64,000 nucleotides of DNA from Hymenobacter translucens (GCF_020685205.1 NZ_JAJERB010000004.1:422486-486485); one strand, 5' to 3'; counted from the stretch's first letter, positions 17,878 to 27,986 are shown. Translations and numbers: made by a program. The notes: generated by a model from the letters alone, not told the origin.

Positions 17878-19047
17878 ATGCAAAGCACTACCCAGGCCGC
17901 CCGCGAAACTACGGGCGCGCTTCCCCTGGCCGAAGCCTCCCAGCCGGCCCGCCTGATTTCGCTTGATGTTTTTCGGGGCATCACCGTCATGGCCATGATT
18001 CTGGTGAATAATCCCGGCGACTGGGGCCACATCTACGCCCCGCTGGAGCACGCCAAGTGGCACGGCTGCACGCCCACCGACCTGATTTTTCCGTTTTTCC
18101 TGTTTATCGTCGGCGTGTCCATCGTGTACGCCCTCGACTCGGCCCGCCGGGGCCCGCACGGCCCGCTGGTACGCCGCATCCTGAAGCGCAGCGCCATTCT
18201 GTTCGGGCTGGGCTTGTTTTCGGCGCTGTTTCCTAAGTTCGACTTCGCCACCGTCCGCATCCTGGGGGTGCTGGCCCGCATTGCCCTGGTGTTTCTGGCC
18301 TGCGGCCTGATCTTTCTGAAAACCGGCTGGCGCACCCAGCTCGGGCTGCTGCTGGGCATTCTGGTGGGCTACAACGTGCTGCTGCAGGTGGTGCCCGTCC
18401 CCGGGTTTGGCCCGGCCAACCTGGAGCCCGCCACCAACCTCGGCGCCTGGCTTGACCGGCTGGTGCTGGGCGAGGCCCACCTCTGGAAATTCAGCAAAAC
18501 CTGGGATCCGGAAGGACTGCTGGGTACGCTGCCCGCCATTGGCACCGGCCTGGCCGGCCTGCTGGTAGGTCAGTGGCTGCGCCGGCCGGTTCCGGCGGCC
18601 GACAAAGTGGCCTGGCTGTTCGTAGCCGGGGGCGGGGTGCTGCTTCTGGGCCTGATCTGGAACGGCTGGTTTCCAATCAACAAAAGCTTGTGGACCAGCT
18701 CCTACGTGCTGTACACCGGCGGAATCGCCATGGCCGGGCTGGCGGCGCTCTACTGGCTGTGCGACGTGCAGGGCTACCGGGGCTGGACCAAGCCGTTTCT
18801 GGTGTACGGCGTGAATGCCATTACCGTGTTCTTTTTGTCGGGACTGATTCCGCGCATGCTCAACCTGATCAAGGTGGCCGGGGCCGACGGCAAGGAGGTC
18901 GGGCTGCGGGTGTGGCTGTACGACACGTTCTTCGTGCCTTATTTCAGCCCCGTGAATGCCTCCCTGGCCGGGGCGCTGACGGTCGTGCTGATCTGGCTCG
19001 GCATTCTGTGGTGGATGTACCGGCAGCGTATCATCATTAAAGTATAG
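17878..19047 (+). CDS. NagX/HGSNAT-family membrane acyltransferase (DUF5009/DUF1624)
   Basis: A 389-aa polytopic membrane protein of about ten to eleven helices. The N-terminus has the family pattern RLISLDVFRGITVMAMILVN, then EHAKWHGCTPTDLIFPFFLF. The His of the HAxW segment corresponds to the acetyl-accepting His of human heparan-alpha-glucosaminide N-acetyltransferase. Later segments such as LVYGVNAITVFFLSGLIPR fit NagX. By homology it would move acetyl groups across the membrane to an amino sugar; the bacterial substrate is not established. It stands alone, divergent from the SusC operon. Confidence 0.85.
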   Translation: MQSTTQAARETTGALPLAEASQPARLISLDVFRGITVMAMILVNNPGDWGHIYAPLEHAKWHGCTPTDLIFPFFLFIVGVSIVYALDSARRGPHGPLVRRILKRSAILFGLGLFSALFPKFDFATVRILGVLARIALVFLACGLIFLKTGWRTQLGLLLGILVGYNVLLQVVPVPGFGPANLEPATNLGAWLDRLVLGEAHLWKFSKTWDPEGLLGTLPAIGTGLAGLLVGQWLRRPVPAADKVAWLFVAGGGVLLLGLIWNGWFPINKSLWTSSYVLYTGGIAMAGLAALYWLCDVQGYRGWTKPFLVYGVNAITVFFLSGLIPRMLNLIKVAGADGKEVGLRVWLYDTFFVPYFSPVNASLAGALTVVLIWLGILWWMYRQRIIIKV

Positions 19048-19138
19048 ACAAGCAAAGCCCCACCCGGAAAACTATTCTACAGCGCGGGCGGTACTGCATA
19101 CACTGGCAAGCGCCCCGGTTTGCCTTCATTTCCTGACG

Positions 19139-19684
19139 ATGCTAAAATCAATTTTATCGGCTGGTTCCCGCCGGGTCCTGTGCGTGGCGCTGGGTGCCCT
19201 GCTGCTGAGCACCCCGGCCGTACTGGCCCAGACGGCCCCCGCTACGCCCGCTTCAAGTCCCACCGCCCCGGCCGAGCCTTTGGCACCCGGCCTGCGCAAA
19301 GCCTCCGAAGAGCTGCTGCAGGTGCTGCAGATGGAGAAGTTTACCACGGAAAGCATCAACCAGATGCTGACCATGCAGATTCAGCAGCGTCCGGGCCTGG
19401 AAGTAGTGGAGCCGGAGATGCGCGCTTTCATGAACAAGTACATGAGCTGGAATGCGCTGCGGGAAGACATGGTGCGGCTCTACGCCCGGGAGTTCACGGA
19501 AAAGGAGCTGCGCGACCTCGTCAAGTTTTACAAGTCGCCGACCGGGCAGAAGTACGTGAGCAAGCAAAGCTCGCTGATGCAGTCCGGCATGGAAATCGGG
19601 CAGCGGCGGGTGCGCGAGAACATGCCCGAACTGCAGCGTACGGTGGAAGAAAAGATGAAGTCCCGGGCCCCGGCCGGCCAATAG
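19139..19684 (+). CDS. Secreted DUF2059 protein
   Basis: A 181-aa protein with a signal peptide (about 1-30, ending VLAQ) and an Ala/Pro/Thr-rich linker. The C-terminal DUF2059 domain has the typical YAREFTEKELRDLVKFYKSP and TGQKYVSKQSSLMQS stretch and is helical. Family members are periplasmic and of unknown function. It lies 91 bp after the acyltransferase gene and is followed by its own terminator. ATG 19139 starts the signal peptide. Confidence 0.85.
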   Translation: MLKSILSAGSRRVLCVALGALLLSTPAVLAQTAPATPASSPTAPAEPLAPGLRKASEELLQVLQMEKFTTESINQMLTMQIQQRPGLEVVEPEMRAFMNKYMSWNALREDMVRLYAREFTEKELRDLVKFYKSPTGQKYVSKQSSLMQSGMEIGQRRVRENMPELQRTVEEKMKSRAPAGQ

Positions 19685-19706
19685 CCCTGCTCTGACTCCA
19701 GAAAGC

Positions 19707-19733
19707 CCCGGCCTTTCACTGGCCGGGTTTTTT
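19707..19733 (+). terminator. Intrinsic terminator
   Basis: CCCGGCC (19707-19713) pairs with GGCCGGG (19721-19727), followed by six T. It ends the DUF2059 gene and sits just before the convergent acyl-CoA ligase gene. Confidence 0.8.
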
Positions 19734-19750
19734 GTGTGCCGTTGAAGAAC

Positions 19751-21379
19751 CTAGACCGCAAGCGTATAGCCGGCGAAATCCTGGCGCAGGCGGGTTTTGA
19801 GCAGCTTGCCGGTGGCCGTGTGGGGCAGCTGGTTTACGAACTCCACCGCGTCGGGCTTCCACCAGGAGGCCACCTTGCCGTCGAAAAAAGCCAGCAGCTC
19901 TTCCGGGCTCACGTCCTGCCCGGGCTTGCAAACCACGATCAGCAGAGGCCGTTCGCCCCACTTCGGGTGGGGTACGCCGATAACGGCGGCTTCGGCCACG
20001 GCCGGATGGGCCACGGCCAGGTTTTCGAGGTCGATGCTGGAAATCCACTCCCCGCCCGACTTAATCACGTCCTTCGACCGGTCGGTAATGTTCAGGAAGC
20101 CGTCCGCGTCGATGGTGGCCACGTCGCCGGTGCGAAACCAGCCGTCCTGGGTCAGCTCCCCGGGAGAGGAGCTGCGGAAGTAGTCGGCCACGATGAAGGG
20201 GCCGCGCACCAGCAGGTCGCCAAACGCTACGCCATTGTGGGGCAGCTCGGCCCCGCTGTCGTCCACAATCTTCATGTCGACGCCAAAAATGGCGCGCCCC
20301 TGCTTGGTTTGGATGGCGAACTGCTCGTCGGGGCTGAGGCTGAGCTGCCGGGACTTCAGGGTGTTGACCGTACCCAGGGGGCTGGTTTCGGTCATGCCCC
20401 AGGCGTGACGGATGGTAACGCCCAGCTCCACGTCGAATGCCTTCAGCAAGGCCGGCGGACACGACGAGCCGCCCACAATCATCTTGCCCAGGGTACTGAA
20501 CCGGGCCTGCTTTTCCCGCATAAACGTGAGCAGCCCAAACCAGATGGTGGGCACGCCCGCGCTGAACGTGACGCCCTCGGCTTCGAACAGCTCAAACAGG
20601 CTGGCCGCGTCGAGGCCCGGGCCGGGCAGCACCAGCTTGCAGCCAATCAGGGGCGCCAGGTAGGGAATGCCCCAGGCGTTGACGTGGAACATGGGCACCA
20701 CCGGCAGAATCACGTCCCGGACCGAGCAGTTAAAGCAGTCGGGCAGGCCGGCGGCGTAGGAGTGCAGCAACGTGGAGCGGTGCGAGTACAGCACGCCCTT
20801 GGGCTGGTCGGTGGTGCCGGAGGTGTAGCACAGCGACGAGGCCGTGTTTTCGTCGAACACCGGCCAGTTGAACCCGGCCGGTTGCTCGTTGAGCAGGTCT
20901 TCGTAGCAGAGCAGCAGGGGCAGGCTGGTGTCGGCGGGCAGGTGGGCCTGGTCGCTCATTAGTACCCAGCCCAGCACGTGCGGACAAGCCGGAGCCAGCT
21001 TTTCCACCAGAGGCAGAAACGTCAGGTCAAAGAAGATATAGCGGTCCTGGGCGTGGTTGATGATGTACACCAGCTGCTCCGGAAACAGGCGGGGGTTGAT
21101 GGTGTGGCACACCGCGCCCATTCCCGAGATGCCGTAGTACAGCTCGAAGTGGCGGTGGTTGTTCCAGGCCAGGGTGCCCACCCGGTCGCCCATGCTGACG
21201 CCCAGGGCTGTGAGGGCGCCGGCCAGCTGCTGGCTGCGCCGGTGGGCGTCGGCGTAGGTGTAGCGGTGGATGCCGCCCTCGGTCAGCCGCGTCACGATTT
21301 CCGTGTCGCCGTGCCACTTGGCGGCGTGCTCAATCAGCCCGGCAATGCGCAGGGGCTGGCTCATCATCAATCCTAGCAT
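19751..21379 (-). CDS. AlkK-like fatty-acid--CoA ligase
   Basis: A 542-aa ANL-superfamily ligase that activates fatty acids to acyl-CoA through an acyl-AMP. The P-loop YTSGTTDQPKG lies near residue 184, followed by VLYSHRSTLLHS; other family motifs are AWGMTETSPLGT and GWFRTGDVATIDADG with ITDRSKDVIKSGGEWI. The invariant C-terminal Lys sits in TATGKLLKTRLR. The N-terminus MLGLMM matches the start of Pseudomonas AlkK, which supports the start at 21379 over internal Met5/Met6. It is cytoplasmic and probably uses medium or long chains. It is divergent from an MDR oxidoreductase gene; no beta-oxidation genes are nearby. Confidence 0.92.
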   Translation of the reverse strand: MLGLMMSQPLRIAGLIEHAAKWHGDTEIVTRLTEGGIHRYTYADAHRRSQQLAGALTALGVSMGDRVGTLAWNNHRHFELYYGISGMGAVCHTINPRLFPEQLVYIINHAQDRYIFFDLTFLPLVEKLAPACPHVLGWVLMSDQAHLPADTSLPLLLCYEDLLNEQPAGFNWPVFDENTASSLCYTSGTTDQPKGVLYSHRSTLLHSYAAGLPDCFNCSVRDVILPVVPMFHVNAWGIPYLAPLIGCKLVLPGPGLDAASLFELFEAEGVTFSAGVPTIWFGLLTFMREKQARFSTLGKMIVGGSSCPPALLKAFDVELGVTIRHAWGMTETSPLGTVNTLKSRQLSLSPDEQFAIQTKQGRAIFGVDMKIVDDSGAELPHNGVAFGDLLVRGPFIVADYFRSSSPGELTQDGWFRTGDVATIDADGFLNITDRSKDVIKSGGEWISSIDLENLAVAHPAVAEAAVIGVPHPKWGERPLLIVVCKPGQDVSPEELLAFFDGKVASWWKPDAVEFVNQLPHTATGKLLKTRLRQDFAGYTLAV

Positions 21380-21406
21380 TGGGCGGAGTTGGTGGGTTTG
21401 ACGAAA

Positions 21407-21437
21407 GAAAGCTAGGCGTTTTGGCGTTGCGGGCCAA
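21407..21437 (-). promoter_or_regulatory. Candidate promoter of the acyl-CoA ligase gene
   Basis: On the minus strand TTG (21437-21435), 20 bp, then TAGCTTTC (21414-21407), one base off TAnnTTTG, giving a leader of about 22 nt. The rest of the 330-bp divergent gap to 21710 shows no gene; it contains an AT-rich TATATTCTATATTC stretch near 21568-21581 that may serve the plus-strand gene. Confidence 0.45.
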
Positions 21438-21709
21438 GCTCCCAGCTCAACCCGGTCGCCCCGCCTTTGCCCCCAACAGCCGGCATCCGGAATAAATGTT
21501 TAGCCGGCCGCTCCCGGCTGCGGGCAGGAAAGCCGCCGCTAAATCGACTCGTATTCATTGCTAACGATATATTCTATATTCTAAAGCCGCTACTTAAGCA
21601 GGCTTCTCTATCTTCCGGCCTCCTCCGGGGACCTGAGCTGCCAGTGCTTACGCTGCGGCCGGCACCTGGTAAGCACTGAAAAAAAGCAACTCACCCATTA
21701 CCAAACCCA

Positions 21710-22672
21710 ATGAGAGCAGCCGTAAATACCTCGTATGGCCCCCCGGAAGTTGTGACGCTGGCGGACGTACAGAAGCCGGTGCCCGGTGAGCAGGAGGTGC
21801 TCATCAAGGTGTACGCAGCCACCGTCAACCGAACCGACTGCGCCTTCCGCAGCGCCGAGTACATTGCTTCCAGGCTGTTCAGCGGGCTTTTCAAACCGAA
21901 AAACCACATCCTCGGCAACGAATTCGCCGGGCAGGTGGAAGCGGTAGGGGGCGGCGTAACCCAGTTTGCCGTGGGCGACATGGTATTCGGCTACAACGAC
22001 CAACAGTTTGGGGCCCATGCCGAGTACCTGACGATGCCCGAGCAGGGCTGCCTCAGCACGATGCCCGCGGGCCTGACGTATGAGCAGGCGGCGCCGCTGT
22101 GCGAAGGCGGGCACTATGCGCTCTGCGACATCCGGGCGGCGAAGGTGAAAGCCGGGCAGCACGTGCTCGTGTACGGCGCTACCGGGGCCATCGGCTCGGC
22201 CGCCGTGCAGCTGCTCCGGCACTTTGGCGCTTCGGTTACGGCGGTGTGCGACACCCGGAACGTTGAGCTGGTTAAGTCCCTGGGTGCCCATACAGTTATC
22301 GACTACACCCGGGCCGACTACACCCAGGCCGGGCAGACATACGATTTCGTGTTTGATACCGTAGGCAAAAGCTCGTTCGGGCAGGCCCGCAAAGTGCTGG
22401 GCCCCCAGGGAATCTATATCTCCACCGAGCTGGGCAAAAGGTTTGAAAACATCTTTTACGCCCTGAATGCCCCATTCTCGCGCGGCCCGAAAGTGCTGTT
22501 CCCGATTCCCTCCATGAGCCAGGCCGACGTGGTGTTGTTCCGGGAACTGGTCGAGTCCCGGCAGTACCGCGCCCTGATTGACCGGCGCTACCCCCTGGAG
22601 CAGATTGTGGAGGCCTACCGGTATGTGGAAACGAGGCAGAAAATCGGCAACGTCGTTATTACGTTCAGTTAA
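21710..22672 (+). CDS. Zinc-independent MDR oxidoreductase (quinone reductase-like)
   Basis: A 320-aa NAD(P)H-dependent medium-chain dehydrogenase/reductase. The N-terminal GroES-like domain contains HILGNEFAGQVEAVGGGV. The Rossmann domain has VLVYGATGAIGSAAVQLLRH, an AxxGxxG-type nucleotide-binding motif. The Cys/His zinc ligands of alcohol dehydrogenases are missing, which fits the quinone oxidoreductase branch. The substrate cannot be told from sequence. It is monocistronic as far as seen; the neighbouring antiporter gene starts 156 bp later. Confidence 0.85.
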   Translation: MRAAVNTSYGPPEVVTLADVQKPVPGEQEVLIKVYAATVNRTDCAFRSAEYIASRLFSGLFKPKNHILGNEFAGQVEAVGGGVTQFAVGDMVFGYNDQQFGAHAEYLTMPEQGCLSTMPAGLTYEQAAPLCEGGHYALCDIRAAKVKAGQHVLVYGATGAIGSAAVQLLRHFGASVTAVCDTRNVELVKSLGAHTVIDYTRADYTQAGQTYDFVFDTVGKSSFGQARKVLGPQGIYISTELGKRFENIFYALNAPFSRGPKVLFPIPSMSQADVVLFRELVESRQYRALIDRRYPLEQIVEAYRYVETRQKIGNVVITFS

Positions 22673-22828
22673 GCCTGTTTAGTAATCAATAAGTAAAAGC
22701 GAGTCAGTGTATTAGGTGTTCAGGTGCGGATTTATTTTCATCTGTAAGGAGTTGCTGCGACCGGGCGCGAAGGGGGGGAGAAGAAGTGGAACGTGACCCG
22801 CGGCCCGGTCCGTGCGTATGGAACCGGT

Positions 22829-24028
22829 ATGGGTCCTTACTCTATCCTGATCTTTCTGAGCATTGCCGTCATTGTATCGTACCTGTTCGATATTGCCGCC
22901 CGTGCCACCAAAATCCCGTCGGTGCTCATGCTGCTGCTCACCGGCATTGCCCTCAAGCAGACCGCTGACCAGCTTGATTTCGAGCTGCGGCTACCCCTGG
23001 TGACCCTGCAGCTATTAGGCATCGTGGGCCTGATTATGATCGTGCTGGAAGAGTCGCTCAACCTGAAAATCATGCCGGGAAAAGGCCCGTTGATCCGGCG
23101 GGCGTTTGCGGCGGCGGCCCTGATGCTGCTGGGCCAGGCCTTTGCCATTGCCGGACTGCTGCAGTGGTATCTGGGGCCGGGCGTATCCTTTCAGAGCTGT
23201 TTGCTTAATGCCATTCCCCTGGCAGTAGTCAGCTCTGCCGTGGCTATTCCCAGCGTGGCCTCGCTTGGCGGCGAGAAGCAGGAGTTTATCGTGTACGAAA
23301 GCACGTTTTCCGACATTCTGGGCATTATGTTCTTCAATTTTGTGGCCCAGGACAACTTTGCACAGGGCATTTCTGCCCTCACCTTCACCCGCGACCTGCT
23401 GGCTGTGCTGATAGTGTCGGTGCTGGCCACGGCAATCCTGGCTTTTTTGCTGGACCGCATCCGCCTGCACGTCAAATTTATTCTGATCCTGGCGTTTCTG
23501 ATTCTGATCTACTCCCTGGCCAAAAAGCTGCACCTTTCGTCACTGCTGGTGGTGCTCGTGTTTGGCGTCATCGTGCGCAACGCCGATCTGTTCCTGCGCG
23601 GACCGCTGCGGCGCTGGTTTAACCCCGAGCGCCTGCAGGAAGAGCTGCATCAGATGCAGAGCATCACGGGCGAGGGGGCCTTTCTGATCCGGACTTTTTT
23701 CTTTCTGCTGTTCGGCTACTCGATTTCACTCACCGGCATTCTGGACGTTCAGCTCCTGTTGCAGGGGCTGCTGATAGTGGCCGTGCTAACGCTGATCCGG
23801 TACGTGTACCTGCGTTACATCGCCCGCACAAGCCTGATTCCGGAAGTATTCATTGCCCCGAAAGGGCTGATTACGGTGCTGCTGTTTTACAGCATTCCGG
23901 CCAAGCACCTGATCGGGGAGGTCAGCGAAAATATTTTGTTTATCGTAATTCTGCTGACCGGCGTGCTGATGCTGATCGGTTTGCAGCTGACGGGCAAACA
24001 GGAGCCGCCACCGATTGGAGAGTACTGA
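22829..24028 (+). CDS. CPA1-type cation:proton antiporter
   Basis: A 399-aa integral membrane protein with about 11-12 hydrophobic helices, filling the Na+/H+ exchanger domain. The conserved helix reads EFIVYESTFSDILGIMFFNF, where the ESxFSD Asp corresponds to the ion-binding acidic residue of CPA antiporters. A PLAVVSSAVAIPSVASLG helix precedes it. It lacks the C-terminal TrkA or CNBD regulatory domains of some relatives. ATG 22829 (MGPYSILIF) is preferred; a GTG at 22793 would add 12 residues with no hydrophobic character. It probably exchanges Na+ or K+ for H+. Confidence 0.85.
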   Translation: MGPYSILIFLSIAVIVSYLFDIAARATKIPSVLMLLLTGIALKQTADQLDFELRLPLVTLQLLGIVGLIMIVLEESLNLKIMPGKGPLIRRAFAAAALMLLGQAFAIAGLLQWYLGPGVSFQSCLLNAIPLAVVSSAVAIPSVASLGGEKQEFIVYESTFSDILGIMFFNFVAQDNFAQGISALTFTRDLLAVLIVSVLATAILAFLLDRIRLHVKFILILAFLILIYSLAKKLHLSSLLVVLVFGVIVRNADLFLRGPLRRWFNPERLQEELHQMQSITGEGAFLIRTFFFLLFGYSISLTGILDVQLLLQGLLIVAVLTLIRYVYLRYIARTSLIPEVFIAPKGLITVLLFYSIPAKHLIGEVSENILFIVILLTGVLMLIGLQLTGKQEPPPIGEY

Positions 24029-24377
24029 GGTAAGCTCCGTAACTGGTCTGCCTGCCGCTACGTGGGTGTGTCCCTAGTGAGCGTCCGGGTTTACGCTTTC
24101 CTGTCTGCCCCGGCACTAATGCGTCACTGGGCACTGGTCGGAGTCCAGCAGTTGGCACCCGCCTGATCGTCCGGAGATTTCCTGCTCAAACCACCGCTTA
24201 TCCTAGCCGGTACCACAAGTCAGGTCCTCCCTCATCGAACGCGACCCCGCCCTGGTTGTATACCCAGGCCACGGTGGTAAATGGTTATGCGCACCCCTTG
24301 CGAGTGCATTGTTGGTTCGAAGGTGACGAGCGGGAACAGCCGCCTTTACATGCTACGGTATCCAGCTGATCTTCAGC
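24029..24377. other. Convergent intergenic gap, nothing recognised
   Basis: 349 bp between two convergent genes. No convincing ORF, strong terminator hairpin or repeat was seen. Confidence 0.4.
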
Positions 24378-27300
24378 TTACCGCACTACTTCCAGCCAGC
24401 CCTTGGCGGAACCGTCGGGGGTGAACAGGTGAAAGTAGTAAATGCCCTCAGCTAAGCCGGCAGCGGTCCAGTCGTTCCGGTAAGCGGCTGTTTCATACAC
24501 CAGCCGGCCCCATTTCGAAAACACTTTAAGCGTGGGCGGCTCGCAGCTCAGCTGCTGCACGAATGTGTCGTTGCGGCCGTCTCCGTTAGGGGTGATAATA
24601 TTGGGCAGGGGCTGGGGCGCTGCGATGGTAAAGGAGCCGTACTCTACCTGGCTGGCACAGGTGAGGCCGTACCGGGCGGTGAGGGTTGGCGTGTAGGTTC
24701 CCGGCTGCCGGTAGGTGTGCCGGACCTGCAAAACGTAGCTACTTGCCGAATACGTGGTGTCGGTTCCGTCGCCGAAGTTCCAGGTATAGGTTCCGATTCC
24801 GTACGCGGTCGGAGGAAACGTAATCGTGAAAGGAGCCACTCCCCTAAAGTCCGGGTTAAAGACGCAACGGGGTAAGTCAAGGTCTTTGAAAACGTTGCCG
24901 GCCTGCGGCACGAGCGTCACCTTGCGGATATCCTGGGCGGTGCAGCCATTGGCCGCCGTGTAGGTGTAGTACAGAAAATTGTCGCTCGGGCCCGAAACGA
25001 GGCGCAGGACGGCAGCCGGGTCAAACACGCCGGCGCTGCTCACGCCCCGCCCGCTCCAGGTGCCCCCGGTGGGCGAGGCGCCGCGCAGCTGGAAAGGTGC
25101 CGCCGGCATACCACACAGCACCGTATCCGGTCCTGCCTGCACGATGGGCGCGGGAAGCACCGTAACCGTCCGGGTTCCGGTTCCGCACTGGGTGCTGTTT
25201 AAAAAGGAATAGGTGATGGTGTGCTGACCCGGTCCGGCCTGCCGGGGCCAGAAAAGATTGCCCGAAACCCCAGGGCCAGAGAAAACTCCACCCGCGGGCA
25301 GGGCACTCAGCAGCACGGAGTTGGGCTGGTTTTCGCACAGAGCGGCCGCATCTGCAACCGTAATGACGGGCATAGTAGGCGGCAGCACCTTAATAGGTAG
25401 TGAGCGGGTCGGGTTGGAGCAGGAGGCGCCCGGCGGGGGCGAATAGGTGAGGGCGTTCAGGCCGATGATGCCCAGGCTCGGCGTGAAATAGTAAAGCCCG
25501 CCCGTTAGGGTTACCCCGGGCCCGCTCCAGGTGCCGCCCGCCGGACTACCACCCAACACCCGGGGCTCCGAATCCCTGCAAAGCGTAATTTCCGGTAAAG
25601 CGCCCGTGGCTTCGCCCGTAAGCTCGATCTTCAGCGCAACATCGTTGCAGTCCCCCCCGGATTGATTCGTCTGCGAGTAGTAACGGGCCCCGGATGGCAT
25701 TGGAAACTGCCGACCCGTGCAGCCCCCGCAGACTGACTGATACAGGATTCCGTTTCCATCAAACCGGCTGTCCCCATGCCGGTGATTGCCTCCGTAAAAG
25801 GAGGAAATGGTTGTTTCGAGCGCCACGGCCTCCTGGCTGAGGCGAAAGACGATGATGCCGCTGCCCACGTAGATCCGTTCACAGTCATCCAGCCCCAGAG
25901 CGCTTACACCCAGTACGGTGCTTGCCGGATCAACCGGATTGCCAAACCGGGTAAGAAAGAAGCTTTGGCGCAGGTCGGGGCTAAGCTTTTGCAGGAATGT
26001 AGTGCCTCCCGGGGTTGTAAAGCGACCAGGTGAAATGGGCGTCAGGTGGGAGGTGTATCCCAGCACAAAGACGTTGGAAGCGCGGTCGAGCTGGATAAAC
26101 TGCGCCCGGTCCGGGCCGGTAAAGCCGAGCCGACAGGAATTCTGCAGCGCTTGGCCGCTAGCGCTGAGGCGGGCCACAAAGCCGTCGGTGTTGCCGGTGC
26201 CTGGCGGTTGGTAGGCGCCGGCCGTGACGGGAAAGTCCGGGCTGCTGGTGCTGCCGCACACGTACACGTTGCGGGCTGCATCCAGCTGAAGCGCGTAGGC
26301 GGCATCTGCATCATTGCCGCCCAGAAATGTGCTCCACTGCAGCGTGCGCAGGTCTGCACTGAGCTTACACACAACGGCATCCGACGGGCCGCCCCGAAAG
26401 GTGGTGGCATAGGACCCCGCCGTCATGGCAAAATTCGAGCTGTTGGTGTGAGAGGCCAGCACCACGTTGTTGTCGCCATCAACGGCTATGTCGCCCGTGT
26501 AGAGACCAGCTCCACTCGTTATTCCTTCGTTGCCCGCGCCGCCCAGGAAAGTAGCGGCCCGCAGGGCATTGCCACCCGCGCTCAGCCGGGCCACGAACAG
26601 GTCTGAGCCATTCGCATACTTCAGATAGGCATCACCGGGACTGATTGCCTGCCCGCCGTTAAACGTCGGATCAAAGCAGCCCGCAGTCGTGGGAAAGTCG
26701 GTGGAGCTGGTAGTACCAAACACGACGAGCTCGTTGTTGCCGTCGACCACGAGGCGGTGCGGGGAGTCGGCGGAGCGTCCACCCAGATACGTGGCGTAGA
26801 TCCGGGCCGCCTGCCCGCTGACCTGGGTGTTGTACTTGATAATGCCGACGTCAATACCATTACTGTAAGTCTGGTCGTAGGCACCCATAGAAACCGGGTA
26901 GCCCTGACCAAACGCCAGGCTGGCCGAATACAGGTTGCCCTGCGCATCGTAGGTGGCCGTAACGCCCCAGTTGTCGGCAGTAGAGCCGCTGTAAGTCGCA
27001 AATACCACTGTGGGGTCGATGGTGAGGGCTAGGCGCGGGTCGTAGGAGCCGAGCTGAAAGCGCACCACGTTGCCGGCCAGCTCGTAGGCACACGGTACCG
27101 GGTGGCGCCGCCCGTCGGCGCCGGTTTGCCAGGCCCGGGGCGCCAGCTCGGTTACGGTGCCCACACTCGTCTCAATCAGGAGCTGCTGGTTGTGAAGCCG
27201 CAGCCGGGTGGCTCCCTCGTAGCGCAGCTGAATAGCCTCGGGGCTGGCGCCGGGCTGCACCAGAAAGTCATATTCCAGGTTGCTCTGCTGGTTTTCGTAC

Positions 27301-27743
27301 ACTACGGCCTCAATGCCCGGGTACAGGTTCGGATAGCGCACCCGCCGGAAAGCCGGTACGTCGTGGGCCCACCGGGTGGGGTCGGCACCCAGAAAGTAGT
27401 TATACCGAACCGACAGGGGCATTTCCGCAACCGGCGTAGTGGGCTGACTGCCGGCAAAGGTCATGGAGTACGCGTGGCAGCGCAGCAGAGAGGCCTGGCT
27501 GGTATGGCCCCTGGCAGAGTCGACGGGCATCGTTCGGGGGTCGAATAGGGCATAGGTAAACCCACTGGACTCGAGAAAGAGACGTCCGCTCGTCAGCGCC
27601 GCGCTGAACTGTGCCTTCGCATCCCATTGCCCCTGGTTCTGAATGAACTCCACCGTCTGAGGAGGTGACCCGGAGGCCAGGAGCGAGGTGCGGGTCAGCA
27701 GCAGAAACGCCAAGAGCAGGAGGGCTTTTTTCAGATACAGCAT
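24378..27743 (-). CDS. Large T9SS type B surface protein (SBBP/PKD, gliding C-terminal domain)
   Basis: A 1,121-aa secreted protein. After the signal peptide (MLYLKKALLLLAFLLLTRTS) comes an N-terminal domain with VEFIQNQGQWDAKAQFSAAL. An array of SBBP-type beta-propeller repeats follows (about 250-620; repeated YLGG/FLGG, FPTTAG and VYVCGSTSSPDFPVTAG motifs). Ig-like repeats with GGTWSGPGV and GGVFSGPGV come next, then a PKD-like domain (TYTWNFGDGTDTTYS), and finally the gliding-motility-associated C-terminal domain LPNIITPNGDGRNDTF ending YYFHLFTPDGSAKGWLEVVR. That last domain is the type B T9SS sorting signal. Probably a cell-surface adhesin or binding protein. ATG alternatives at 27755 and 27773 are possible. 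It is single on the minus strand. Confidence 0.88.
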   Translation of the reverse strand: MLYLKKALLLLAFLLLTRTSLLASGSPPQTVEFIQNQGQWDAKAQFSAALTSGRLFLESSGFTYALFDPRTMPVDSARGHTSQASLLRCHAYSMTFAGSQPTTPVAEMPLSVRYNYFLGADPTRWAHDVPAFRRVRYPNLYPGIEAVVYENQQSNLEYDFLVQPGASPEAIQLRYEGATRLRLHNQQLLIETSVGTVTELAPRAWQTGADGRRHPVPCAYELAGNVVRFQLGSYDPRLALTIDPTVVFATYSGSTADNWGVTATYDAQGNLYSASLAFGQGYPVSMGAYDQTYSNGIDVGIIKYNTQVSGQAARIYATYLGGRSADSPHRLVVDGNNELVVFGTTSSTDFPTTAGCFDPTFNGGQAISPGDAYLKYANGSDLFVARLSAGGNALRAATFLGGAGNEGITSGAGLYTGDIAVDGDNNVVLASHTNSSNFAMTAGSYATTFRGGPSDAVVCKLSADLRTLQWSTFLGGNDADAAYALQLDAARNVYVCGSTSSPDFPVTAGAYQPPGTGNTDGFVARLSASGQALQNSCRLGFTGPDRAQFIQLDRASNVFVLGYTSHLTPISPGRFTTPGGTTFLQKLSPDLRQSFFLTRFGNPVDPASTVLGVSALGLDDCERIYVGSGIIVFRLSQEAVALETTISSFYGGNHRHGDSRFDGNGILYQSVCGGCTGRQFPMPSGARYYSQTNQSGGDCNDVALKIELTGEATGALPEITLCRDSEPRVLGGSPAGGTWSGPGVTLTGGLYYFTPSLGIIGLNALTYSPPPGASCSNPTRSLPIKVLPPTMPVITVADAAALCENQPNSVLLSALPAGGVFSGPGVSGNLFWPRQAGPGQHTITYSFLNSTQCGTGTRTVTVLPAPIVQAGPDTVLCGMPAAPFQLRGASPTGGTWSGRGVSSAGVFDPAAVLRLVSGPSDNFLYYTYTAANGCTAQDIRKVTLVPQAGNVFKDLDLPRCVFNPDFRGVAPFTITFPPTAYGIGTYTWNFGDGTDTTYSASSYVLQVRHTYRQPGTYTPTLTARYGLTCASQVEYGSFTIAAPQPLPNIITPNGDGRNDTFVQQLSCEPPTLKVFSKWGRLVYETAAYRNDWTAAGLAEGIYYFHLFTPDGSAKGWLEVVR

Positions 27744-27986
27744 AGGGTAGGGCATTCGGCGGCTTCTCTGCATGTTCCGGATCAGCCGGAAAGATGGGGC
27801 AGCAGCAGCCGAATATGCTCCGAACTATCCGCCGGATCCGACTTTTGTTTTCCGGGATATGTGAGGTATGCGCCTGAGCAATAGTTGGTTGTCTGATAAT
27901 TTATCTGACTTTTGCTTTGCACCACTACTTTGGGTTATTCCCCTCGGATCCAGGGTCGGGCTCTGGTTTGTTGGTTTCATGCAGCA
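27744..27986. other. Intergenic region upstream of the T9SS protein gene
   Basis: About 240 bp before the terminator at 27987. It should hold the minus-strand promoter of the T9SS type B protein, but no clear TAnnTTTG was seen. A 60-codon plus-strand ORF here runs through the terminator stem and is not credible. Confidence 0.35.
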